The notes under the pieces: generated by a model
The model's database searches: none
Seen by the model: only the letters and a program-made list of their open reading frames with translations
Told to the model about the DNA's origin: nothing
NCBI RefSeq assembly: GCF_023509035.1
Contig: NZ_CP075583.1
Span: forward strand, 1,178,001 to 1,242,000
DNA: 64,000 bases
Origin: Janthinobacterium lividum
GTDB taxonomy: Bacteria > Pseudomonadota > Gammaproteobacteria > Burkholderiales > Burkholderiaceae_D
Direction of reading: 5' to 3'
In this document: positions 1 to 8,087 of the stretch, one piece after another
Layout of the letters: every line of letters begins with the position of its first letter
How positions within the stretch are numbered: the first letter of the stretch is position 1
Translations under genes and position numbers: made by a program

Positions 1-3000
1 GATGGTGACGGGGCGCAATTGCCCCATGCGGTGGGCGCGGTCCGAGGCCTGGTCTTCCACGGCCGGATTCCACCACGGATCCATGTGGATCACGTAATCG
101 GCTGCCGTCAAATTGATGCCCATGCCGCCCGCTTTCAGGCTGATCAGGAAGACATCGCCTTCTCCCGCCTGGAAGGCATCGACCCGGCGCTTGCGTTCCT
201 GCATGGGCGTGCTGCCGTCGAGATACTGGTAGCTGACGCCGTGCTGCTCCAGGTGCTTGCGGATCAGGGTCAAGTGGTCGACGAACTGGCTGAAGACGAG
301 CACCTTGTGGCGGTTTTCCAGCAAACCCGACAGCAATTGCGCGAAGGCCGCCAGCTTGCTGCTGGCCAGGCCCAGTTCCGGCGCCACCAGTTGCGGATTG
401 CAGCAGGCGCGGCGCAGCTTCATGATCTCGGCCAGGATCTGGATGGCTTTTTTCGACGCCGGCCCTTCTACCATCGCCAGCTTTTCCAGCGCTTCGCGGC
501 GCAAGGATTCGTACAGCGCCGTTTCCTGTGGCGACAGTTCCACTTCCAGCACGATTTCCGTGCGCGACGGCAATTCCGACAGCACTTGCGTCTTGGTGCG
601 GCGCAGGATGAACGGCGCGATCAGGCGGCGCAGCCGCAGGCGCGCGCCAGCCGCCGCCCGCTTGTCCTGATCCTTTTCGATGGGTCCGGCGAAGCGCAGG
701 TTGAACTGATCGAGGGTGCCCAGCAAACCGGGGTTGATGAAGCGGAACAGATTCCACAATTCGCCCAGATGATTTTCCAGCGGCGTGCCGCTGGCCACCA
801 TGCGGAAATCCCCTTGCAAGGCCATCACGGCTTGCGAGCGCTTGGTGGCGCCATTCTTGATGGCCTGCGCTTCATCGAGCACGATGGTATGCCAGCGCAC
901 GCCGGCAAACATGGTGGCTTCCTGCTGCAGCAAGCCATAGCTGGCCACCACCACGTCGAACGGTTGCAATGTTTCCAGCATGTCGGCGCGGTCGCCGCTG
1001 CCGAACAGTTTGATATTCAAGGTGGGCGCGAAGCGCTGCGCTTCGCTGATCCAGTTCATGCACACGGACGTGGGGGCGACGACGAGGGTGGGGCCGTTCG
1101 GCGCGCGCGCCAGGATCAGGGCCAGCGCCTGTAAGGTCTTGCCGAGTCCCATGTCGTCGGCCAGGCAGGCGCCCACGCCCCAGTGCGCCAAGCGCGCCAG
1201 CCATTGGTAGCCGGCCAGCTGGTAGTCGCGCAAGTCCGCCTGCAGGGTGCTGGGCAACTGCGGTTGAAAGTCGTCGAGGGCGCGCAGGCGCAGCAAGTGT
1301 TCGCGCCACAATTTGTCGGCCTTCACGCCGCCCGCGTCGTTGGCCAGCTCTTCCAGCGCGAAGGCGGCCAGCGGGTGGATGTGCACGCCATCGGCATGCG
1401 CCTCGCCATACGCGGCCAGCTCCGACAACCGGCGGTACAATTCGTCGCTCAGGGCCAGGAACTGGTTGTCGCCCAGGGCCACGAAGCGGCTTTTATTGTT
1501 CTGCATCAAGTCGAGCAGGGCGCGCAAATCCATGACCTTGTCTTCATCGATCTGCACTTCGCCGCTGGCGGCAAACCAGTCTTTTTCGCTCTTGATATTC
1601 AGGCGCATCTGGCCGCTGTCGATACGTTTCGACACGCGCATGGTTTCGCCTTCGGGCCACGCCAGTACGATGCCCTCTGGGTCCAGCGCCTGCAATTCCA
1701 CCAGCAGTTGCAGGCCCAGGGCAGGCTGGCCCAGCAGCCACTCGCCATGCTCTTCTTCCGCCTCTTCCAGCACCAGGCAACGACCGATGAGCTGGCGCTG
1801 CGCCTCGCGCTCCGCGTTCAGGTCGCGCCGCGCCTGCACGGCCCGGCCCGCCACGTCGGCAAACACGCTTTCGGCGCCGCTGCCGGGCGCGTAATAGGCG
1901 CCGTTGTCGAGCAAAGGGCGCACGAGGATCTGCATTTTCAGACCCTGCTGGTAGGGCAGCAAGTGCACGTGCAGGCGGTGGTCGGCCGTGATCGCTTCCG
2001 CGTCGCCGGCGCCGCCGCCGATATCCGATTGCACGGTGACCATGGACGAGATGGCGCCGATCGCCTGCATCACCTGTTTTTCCGCGTGGAGAGGCACGGA
2101 CAGGCCCAGGCCCACGATGGCGCCGATGCGCCGGTGCTCGTCGAGGATGTGCACCACGCGCAAGCGCGTCGGCGTTTCGCGCTGCACCACCACATTGCTG
2201 CCGTTGTCGGGCAGGGGCGGCTGCATGCCCAGCCACAGCTGCCCCTCGTGCGACTTGATGAGGAGTTCGGGCGCGCCGGCGATCAGTTCCACGCGCGTCT
2301 CGGGATGGTCTAGCCAGAAGACGAGCGGGTGGCCCACCAGTAGCACGGCGGCCTTGTCCAGCTCGACTTCATAGCGGGGCGCCGACGAATAGTATTGCTT
2401 GAACGGCGCGATGCTGCCTGCCGCGCGGGCGTCTTGCGGCGTGAGGAAATCGATGTCGCCCGCCTCTTCGGCCAGGCGTTTCAAGCCCATGGCGCGGCCC
2501 TTGCTCCAGCCACCGCGCGCGTCGCGTTTCTGCTCGCGCACTTCCACGGCCGTCAGGCCAAAGCGCGGGTCGAACGCCACCAGCCACACCAGGCGCGAGA
2601 CGCCGCCCAGCGCTTCGGCAGGCGCGTTCTGTTGCAGGTTGATGAGGGCGCTCAGCTGGCGCTGCCACGCTTCCTGGCGCTCGAACCACGGCGCCATGTC
2701 CGTCAAGCCGTGTTGCGCCCGCTTGGCTGTCGCAAAGCGCTCCTGCTGCGGCTCGCCCATCAAGCCCAGCAAGCCGGCCGCCTGCGCGGCGATCAGATCG
2801 TAGCCGGCGGCGTCCGCTTGCTGCACCAGCGATCGCAGCTGGTCCTTGCGTTCGCTCAATTGCGGTAGCGCCAGCCAGTAGTACAGCAAGGCCTGGAACA
2901 GCTGTGCCTGCAGTCCCGTTTCCCAGTTGTGCGTGGGGATGCTTTCCGCCAGCTGCACGCCGCCGCGCACCAGGCGCAAGGTGTTCAGTTGCTGGTAGAC

Positions 3001-4023
3001 GATGCTGTCGTGGTTCGGCTGCGCGTGCAGCGCGATATCGAGATAGGTCTCCGCGCTTTTCAGCAGCTTGGCGTCGTTGCCGCGCAGCAGGGCCAGCACG
3101 TACAGGTGGCCGCCGATGCCCGTAAAGCACAGCTTGCGTTTGCCCGCCTCCTTGCGCAGCCCTTTCAGGGCCGTTTCGAAGCCCGCCACGGCGTGCGCAT
3201 GTTCGCCGCGCAACAGGGCAATGCTGCTGTCGACAAACAGCGCCTGCGGCCCCTGCTGGCCCGCCAGGTAGCGGGAGGCCGCGTCGAGTTCGCCGCACAG
3301 CAGGGCGTCTTCGGCCAGGGCCAGGGGCAGGGCGGCGCCGATATGGTCGCCGGCCGCCGCCTGGCGCGCGTGGTGCGCGCGCGCGTAGCTACGGATGGCG
3401 TGCGCCGTGGCCGGCTCGCGCGGGGCGTTGCCCAGCAGCACGGCGAGGATGTCATCCTGCAGTTGCGGCATGACGAAAGACAGCATCTCCGGTTCGAACG
3501 GCCGGCCGAAAATCTCGATCAGCGGATGCAGCTGCTGCGCTTCATAGCACGCCATGCAGGCGGCCAGGATGGCAGCCACGTGGCGTACCTCGTCGTTGCG
3601 CAGCAGGGCAATGCGCAGGCGCGCCACGCCTTGCCGGTAGCTGCGCAATTCCACATAGCCATCCCAGTTGCGGCGCACGGGGTTGATCAGCTCGATGGCC
3701 TGGCACAGGTCGCGAAACACCAGGTGCTCGATGGCGGCGCGCATGGCGGGCCAGCGCAGCCTGGCTTCGCAGGCAAAGCCCCGTCCCACCACCTCGCTGG
3801 CCAGCGCCAGACGCGTCAGCCGCAGCAGCATGTTGGTCACCACCAGCAGGGAAAACGGCGTGCCGTCCGGCTCGACGATATTGGCGCGCTGTAAGTGTTC
3901 ATACACGGCATGCTTGCCCACCGGTTCGCCCGTGATCGCCAGCAGGGCCAGGATCATCTGTTCGTGCTGCTCCAGTGCGGCGAACTCGTCCAGCAGGTGC
4001 TGCTCTGCATGCTGCTCGCTCAT
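1..4023 (-). CDS. SNF2-family DEAD/DEAH-like helicase with very long N-terminal region (3' end outside window)
   Basis: An open frame of 1341 codons runs from the ATG at 4023 off the left edge, so the extreme C-terminus is missing. The C-terminal part is a SNF2/RapA-type ATPase: Walker A DDMGLGKT at residues 956-963, DEAQ box at 1050-1053, then ASGTPLEN, a second RecA lobe and an RAHRMGQ motif just before the edge. Such proteins translocate on double-stranded DNA to remodel protein-DNA complexes. The first roughly 900 residues are mostly helical, leucine/alanine-rich and hold no motif I can name; in related large bacterial SNF2 proteins this region is a poorly described accessory part. The start codon overlaps the stop of the upstream peptidase (ATGA), implying translational coupling. 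The helicase assignment is secure; the cellular role is not. Confidence 0.9.
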   Translation of the reverse strand, partial: MSEQHAEQHLLDEFAALEQHEQMILALLAITGEPVGKHAVYEHLQRANIVEPDGTPFSLLVVTNMLLRLTRLALASEVVGRGFACEARLRWPAMRAAIEHLVFRDLCQAIELINPVRRNWDGYVELRSYRQGVARLRIALLRNDEVRHVAAILAACMACYEAQQLHPLIEIFGRPFEPEMLSFVMPQLQDDILAVLLGNAPREPATAHAIRSYARAHHARQAAAGDHIGAALPLALAEDALLCGELDAASRYLAGQQGPQALFVDSSIALLRGEHAHAVAGFETALKGLRKEAGKRKLCFTGIGGHLYVLALLRGNDAKLLKSAETYLDIALHAQPNHDSIVYQQLNTLRLVRGGVQLAESIPTHNWETGLQAQLFQALLYYWLALPQLSERKDQLRSLVQQADAAGYDLIAAQAAGLLGLMGEPQQERFATAKRAQHGLTDMAPWFERQEAWQRQLSALINLQQNAPAEALGGVSRLVWLVAFDPRFGLTAVEVREQKRDARGGWSKGRAMGLKRLAEEAGDIDFLTPQDARAAGSIAPFKQYYSSAPRYEVELDKAAVLLVGHPLVFWLDHPETRVELIAGAPELLIKSHEGQLWLGMQPPLPDNGSNVVVQRETPTRLRVVHILDEHRRIGAIVGLGLSVPLHAEKQVMQAIGAISSMVTVQSDIGGGAGDAEAITADHRLHVHLLPYQQGLKMQILVRPLLDNGAYYAPGSGAESVFADVAGRAVQARRDLNAEREAQRQLIGRCLVLEEAEEEHGEWLLGQPALGLQLLVELQALDPEGIVLAWPEGETMRVSKRIDSGQMRLNIKSEKDWFAASGEVQIDEDKVMDLRALLDLMQNNKSRFVALGDNQFLALSDELYRRLSELAAYGEAHADGVHIHPLAAFALEELANDAGGVKADKLWREHLLRLRALDDFQPQLPSTLQADLRDYQLAGYQWLARLAHWGVGACLADDMGLGKTLQALALILARAPNGPTLVVAPTSVCMNWISEAQRFAPTLNIKLFGSGDRADMLETLQPFDVVVASYGLLQQEATMFAGVRWHTIVLDEAQAIKNGATKRSQAVMALQGDFRMVASGTPLENHLGELWNLFRFINPGLLGTLDQFNLRFAGPIEKDQDKRAAAGARLRLRRLIAPFILRRTKTQVLSELPSRTEIVLEVELSPQETALYESLRREALEKLAMVEGPASKKAIQILAEIMKLRRACCNPQLVAPELGLASSKLAAFAQLLSGLLENRHKVLVFSQFVDHLTLIRKHLEQHGVSYQYLDGSTPMQERKRRVDAFQAGEGDVFLISLKAGGMGINLTAADYVIHMDPWWNPAVEDQASDRAHRMGQLRPVTI

Positions 4024-5963
4024 GCGGGCAAATTGGCGATATGCACGGGCGGCTCGCCGGCCGCCACGGGCAGGCCGAACACGCGCTGGTAGAAATACAG
4101 TTCCGCATCCAAGGTGCGCACGATGTTTTCCGCCTTGCGGAAGCCGTGCCCCTCGCCTTCCAGCGGTACATAGGCGACGGGCACGCCGCGCGCCTGCAGG
4201 GCGTCAACCATCAGCTGCGACTGCTGCGGTGGCACGACCTTGTCATCGAGGCCCTGGAAGAAAATCATCGGGCGCGACAATTTATCCGTGTGGTGGATGG
4301 GCGAGCGCTCAAGGTACAGCGCTTCGGCTTGCGGCTGCGAAGCGATCAGGTAATCGGTGTAGCGCGATTCGAACTTGTGCGAATCGTTGTCCAGGCCCTT
4401 CAGGTCGGACACGCCATAGTAACTGGCGCCCGCCTTGAAGACGTCGTGGAAGGTCAGGGCGCACAGGGTCGTCAGGCCGCCGGCGCTGCCGCCGCGGATG
4501 ATCAGGCGTTCCGGGTCGGCCAGGCCGTTGGTCGCCAGGTAGCGCGCGCCGGCGATGCAGTCTTCCACGTCCACGATGCCCCATTGCCCGCGCAGCGCGT
4601 CGCGGTATTCGCGGCCGAAACCGCTGCTACCGCCGTAGTTGACGTCGAGCACGCCGATGCCGCGGCTGGTCCAGTATTGCGTCGCCAGTTTCAAGGTATT
4701 GCTGGCCATGCTGGTGGGGCCGCCATGGCTGATGACGATGACGGGTGGCAAGGTTCCCGCCGGCGCCTGCACGTCGCCATTCGTGGGCGGATAAAAGAAG
4801 GCGTAAGCCGTGCGGCCATTGCTGCTAGGAAAACTCAAACTGCGCGGCACGGACAGGTAGTCGAGCGCGGGCAAGTGTGCAATCGACTGCGCCAGCACTT
4901 CCAGCTCATGGTTCGACAAATCGATGCGCGCCAGTTCCAGCGCGATGGTGGGGCTGCCGCCCAGGAGCGCGACGAAGCCGGGTCCCACGCGCAGTTCGCG
5001 GATTTCCTGGTACGGGTGGGGAATCGGCTCGAGCTTGGCCGCCGCCACGTTCAATTGCGCCAGGTAGCTGATGCCGGCCTGGATATACGTGCAGACGATC
5101 TCGTCGTCGGAAAGAAAACCGTACATGCTGCCGCCGAAGGTCCAGTGCGGCGTGGCAAATTCCGCTTCCATTGGGCACAGTGCCTCGATGTCGGCGCCAT
5201 GCAGGCGGTACAGATTCCACCAGCCGCTGCTGTCGGAAACGAAGTGCAGCAAGCCGTTCGGCGACCATTCCGGCTGGCAAATCGACTCGCGCGCGCCGCC
5301 GGCGATCAGGCGCGGCGAACCCAGGCTGCCGTCCGCCTGCACGTCGGCCAGCCACAGTTCCGTGCCTTGCCACGGCAGGCGCGGGTGGTCCCAGCTGATC
5401 CAGGCCAGCTGTCTGCCGTCCGGCGACAAGCGCGGCGCCGCATAAAAATCGTGGCCGCGCGCCAGCACCGTTTCGCGCCCGTCGAAGCCGACGGCGGCCA
5501 GGCAGTTTTCCGGAAGGGCATGACCTTCTTCCGGATGCTGCTCGCGCACGGCGATCAGGCGGGCACGGGCCGCATCGACGACAAAATCCGCATGGCGCGT
5601 GCTGCCGCCCGTGGTGAACGCTTCGGGCACGCCGTCGCCGCTCACGCGGTACAGGCAGTTGTCGGCGAAATGCGAGAAATACACGGTATCGCCGGCGACG
5701 GCATACGCGCCGCCGCCGTATTCATGCACGCGGGTACGCACATTGAAGGGCGCCGGCGTCAGTTCATCGATGCGCGCGCCGCGCTGGCGCAGCAGAGTGT
5801 TGCGGCCCGCTTCGCTGGCGCGCCCGGCCAGCCAGTACACATCGTTCCCATCCGCACCGCCCAGGGCCAGCTGCGTCAGCGGCGAGGCGCCGGCGGCGAC
5901 GATGGCCGCGCTGATCGGCGATGGCCAGATGCCATAAGGGGTGCTGGATGCGGTCGAGGTCAT
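4020..5963 (-). CDS. S9 family prolyl oligopeptidase-type peptidase (dipeptidyl aminopeptidase/acylaminoacyl-peptidase-like)
   Basis: 647 residues from the ATG at 5963 (sequence MTSTASSTPYGIW); an upstream in-frame ATG at 6035 would add 24 residues of unlikely composition. The N-terminal two thirds look like a beta-propeller with repeated WSPNG/LSPDG motifs. The C-terminal alpha/beta hydrolase has the nucleophile Ser493 in GGSAGG, Asp573/574 in LDDKVV and His606 in GEGHGF, the order expected of clan SC peptidases. No signal peptide is visible, so a cytoplasmic peptidase acting on short peptides is likely. It is divergent from hemE (198 bp apart) and its stop overlaps the SNF2 helicase start by four bases; why these two are coupled is unclear. 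Confidence 0.88.
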   Translation of the reverse strand: MTSTASSTPYGIWPSPISAAIVAAGASPLTQLALGGADGNDVYWLAGRASEAGRNTLLRQRGARIDELTPAPFNVRTRVHEYGGGAYAVAGDTVYFSHFADNCLYRVSGDGVPEAFTTGGSTRHADFVVDAARARLIAVREQHPEEGHALPENCLAAVGFDGRETVLARGHDFYAAPRLSPDGRQLAWISWDHPRLPWQGTELWLADVQADGSLGSPRLIAGGARESICQPEWSPNGLLHFVSDSSGWWNLYRLHGADIEALCPMEAEFATPHWTFGGSMYGFLSDDEIVCTYIQAGISYLAQLNVAAAKLEPIPHPYQEIRELRVGPGFVALLGGSPTIALELARIDLSNHELEVLAQSIAHLPALDYLSVPRSLSFPSSNGRTAYAFFYPPTNGDVQAPAGTLPPVIVISHGGPTSMASNTLKLATQYWTSRGIGVLDVNYGGSSGFGREYRDALRGQWGIVDVEDCIAGARYLATNGLADPERLIIRGGSAGGLTTLCALTFHDVFKAGASYYGVSDLKGLDNDSHKFESRYTDYLIASQPQAEALYLERSPIHHTDKLSRPMIFFQGLDDKVVPPQQSQLMVDALQARGVPVAYVPLEGEGHGFRKAENIVRTLDAELYFYQRVFGLPVAAGEPPVHIANLPA

Positions 5964-6161
5964 GCGGGCTCCGTATAGTGGGGGGATCAAGGGCCGCCAG
6001 GCAGGGTCAGGGCGCGCGGCAGCGTGCATCATCATAATGGAAGGGCTGGCGCAACGAAAGTCATCGCTGTGCGTGGCAAATGCTGCAAAGCGGCACCTGA
6101 ATCAATGAAATGGCGGCGATTGGATGCGATAATACCGCTTCTCCAAGCTCGATTGCCTGCC

Positions 6162-7247
6162 ATGCCACAATTTGCTCCGCTCCAGAATGATACTTTCCTG
6201 CGCGCCCTGCTGCGCCAGCCGACCGAGCACACCCCTGTCTGGCTGATGCGCCAGGCGGGCCGCTATTTGCCCGAATACCGCGCCACGCGCGAGCGGGCCG
6301 GCTCTTTCCTGGGCCTGGCAAAGAATCCCGATTACGCCACGGAAGTGACCTTGCAGCCGCTGGAGCGTTTCCCGCTCGACGCGGCCATCCTGTTTTCCGA
6401 CATCCTGACGGTGCCTGACGCGATGGGCCTGGGCCTGTATTTCGCCGATGGCGAAGGCCCGAAGTTCGAGCGTCCGCTGCGCACGGAACAGGACGTGCAG
6501 GCTTTGCGCGTGCCGGATCTGGAGTCGCTCGACTACGTCTTCAAGGCCGTCACGCAAATCCGCACGGAATTGAACGGCCGCGTGCCGCTGATCGGTTTTT
6601 CCGGCAGCCCGTGGACCCTGGCGTGCTACATGGTGGAAGGCGGCGGCTCGAAAGAGTTCCACACCATCAAGAAGATGCTGTACAACCGCCCGGACCTGAT
6701 GCACCACATCCTGGCCATCAACGCCACCTCCGTGGCGCAGTACCTGAATGCGCAAATCGATGCCGGCGCGCAAGCCGTGATGATTTTCGATTCCTGGGGC
6801 GGTGCGCTGGCCGATGGCGCCTACCAGGAATTCTCGCTGGCCTACATGCAACAAGTGGTGGCGCAGCTGAAGCGCGACAAGGATGGCGTGAAAATCCCCG
6901 CCATCGTATTTACCAAGGGCGGCGGCCAGTGGATCGAACAGATCGCCGACATCGGCGCCGATGCCGTGGGCCTGGACTGGACCGTCAACCTGACGCGCGC
7001 GCGCCAGCTGGTGGGACATAAGGTGGGATTGCAGGGCAATCTCGACCCCGCCATCCTGTTCGCCAGCCCCGAGCAGATCCGCGCCGAAGTGGCGAAAGTG
7101 CTCAACGCCTTTGGCGCGCCGTCGGCAGGCACGGGCCATGTATTCAACCTGGGCCATGGCATTTCCCAGTTTACGCCGCCGGAATCCGTGGAAGCGATGG
7201 TGGAAGCCGTGCACAGCATGAGCCGCGCCATGCGCAGCGGCCAGTAA
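6162..7247 (+). CDS. hemE: uroporphyrinogen decarboxylase
   Basis: 361 residues starting [18 protein letters not shown]. HemE removes the four acetate carboxyls of uroporphyrinogen III to give coproporphyrinogen III in cytoplasmic heme synthesis. The family signatures are present: [16 protein letters not shown] near the N-terminus, [12 protein letters not shown] in the substrate pocket, [13 protein letters not shown] and the C-terminal FNLGHGI. Length matches the family (about 355-365). An extended -10 box TGCGATAAT at 6125-6133 lies upstream, giving a short leader. A strong terminator follows, and then 840 bp of non-coding DNA before priA. Confidence 0.97.
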   Translation: MPQFAPLQNDTFLRALLRQPTEHTPVWLMRQAGRYLPEYRATRERAGSFLGLAKNPDYATEVTLQPLERFPLDAAILFSDILTVPDAMGLGLYFADGEGPKFERPLRTEQDVQALRVPDLESLDYVFKAVTQIRTELNGRVPLIGFSGSPWTLACYMVEGGGSKEFHTIKKMLYNRPDLMHHILAINATSVAQYLNAQIDAGAQAVMIFDSWGGALADGAYQEFSLAYMQQVVAQLKRDKDGVKIPAIVFTKGGGQWIEQIADIGADAVGLDWTVNLTRARQLVGHKVGLQGNLDPAILFASPEQIRAEVAKVLNAFGAPSAGTGHVFNLGHGISQFTPPESVEAMVEAVHSMSRAMRSGQ

Positions 7248-7277
7248 TTCCCCGTTTCCCCCGGCGCAGGGGCAGAG

Positions 7278-7314
7278 AAGGCAGGCTTTCCAGTGGAAGC
7301 CTGCCTTTTTCTTT
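7278..7314 (+). terminator. rho-independent terminator of hemE
   Basis: Perfect 11-bp stem AAGGCAGGCTT/AAGCCTGCCTT (7278-7288 and 7297-7307) with an 8-base loop, followed by a T-rich run. Confidence 0.85.
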
Positions 7315-7329
7315 GCTGCGCACTAGCAA

Positions 7330-8087
7330 GAAAATACCGACTTATGCACAATTTTTTTTGCTGCGGAAATAAGAGGCAGTCGAAGAGCCATGCCCGGGGA
7401 AGCTCTGCAAGTGCTTGATTATTAAGAAATAAAAAATGCCTTGCTCAGCGGACTTTGTTGCAATTGATAAGGTTATTCTTCCGTTTGCCAGCCTTATTCG
7501 TTCATTGTCCACAAAGTTATCAACAGATTCTGTGGATAAAATTGAAAAGTAATTTGTTAACCGATACTTAGCGCAGATGTTCAGGTTTCACCTGAAGTGT
7601 ATGCTGCAGTGCATGATAATTACACAATGTTTCGCCGTCCGGCAGGCAAAAACGAACGCTTGCCCGGCAATTGTCAAATTTGCCGCATGCGGCAGGTGTT
7701 TTTCCGGATCGGACACCTTAAAACGGTGCTGATTTCTGTATAAATAAATTACAAATGGTTCAGTTATGCACAGCGGCGGAAATGCCCCATGGATTTATAG
7801 CCTCCCGGGCATCAATTTTTAAGTCATTGATTTTAAATAGTTAATTTTTCTTGCGTGCCCCTCTTGACGGCGATCGAAATCTTCTATCCACATTTTTCTG
7901 AAAGTTAATTTTGCTTTGTCCACAAAGTTATCCACAGAATTTTCTTCAGGCACGATGACGCGCTGTTGCGTCCGCCGTTAGGCGTTTGAGGGGCGGAACA
8001 AGTATTATGGCCGGCTCGCTTGATGCCTGACATCCCGCCGCGCCATTGACCCCGCGGCGCGCTTTTTTAATGAGATAGGCCACCCCC
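7330..8087. other. AT-rich non-coding region with DnaA-box cluster (candidate oriC or DnaA-titration site)
   Basis: No credible gene is present in the 840 bp between hemE and priA. Perfect matches to TTATNCACA lie at 7342-7350 (+), 7531-7539 (-), 7764-7772 (+) and 7928-7936 (+). One-mismatch boxes lie at 7505-7513, 7517-7525, 7884-7892 and 7916-7924. Two paired-box modules, 7507-7527 and 7918-7938, are identical at 20 of 21 positions. AT-rich stretches (about 7350-7440 and 7815-7860) could serve for unwinding. A 14-bp perfect palindrome TGCCGCATGCGGCA lies at 7681-7694, and an inverted repeat TTCAGGT/ACCTGAA at 7580-7596. The density and pairing resemble a replication origin, but dnaA is not in this window, so a DnaA-binding regulatory or titration locus is the alternative. 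Confidence 0.6.

Noticed and set aside
19..1134. 371-codon open frame on the plus strand at the left edge
   Set aside because: Antisense to the SNF2 motor domain, whose motifs DDMGLGKT and DEAQ are read on the minus strand.
3975..5978. 667-codon open frame on the plus strand opposite the S9 peptidase
   Set aside because: Same shadow effect; the minus strand encodes the full catalytic triad and the antisense product is low-complexity and Arg/Gln/Ala-rich.
7581..7597. parS-like site (GGTTTCACCTGAAGTG) in the DnaA-box region
   Set aside because: Only 11 of 16 bases match the parS consensus, and the central CG that ParB needs is changed, so I treat it as an ordinary inverted repeat.
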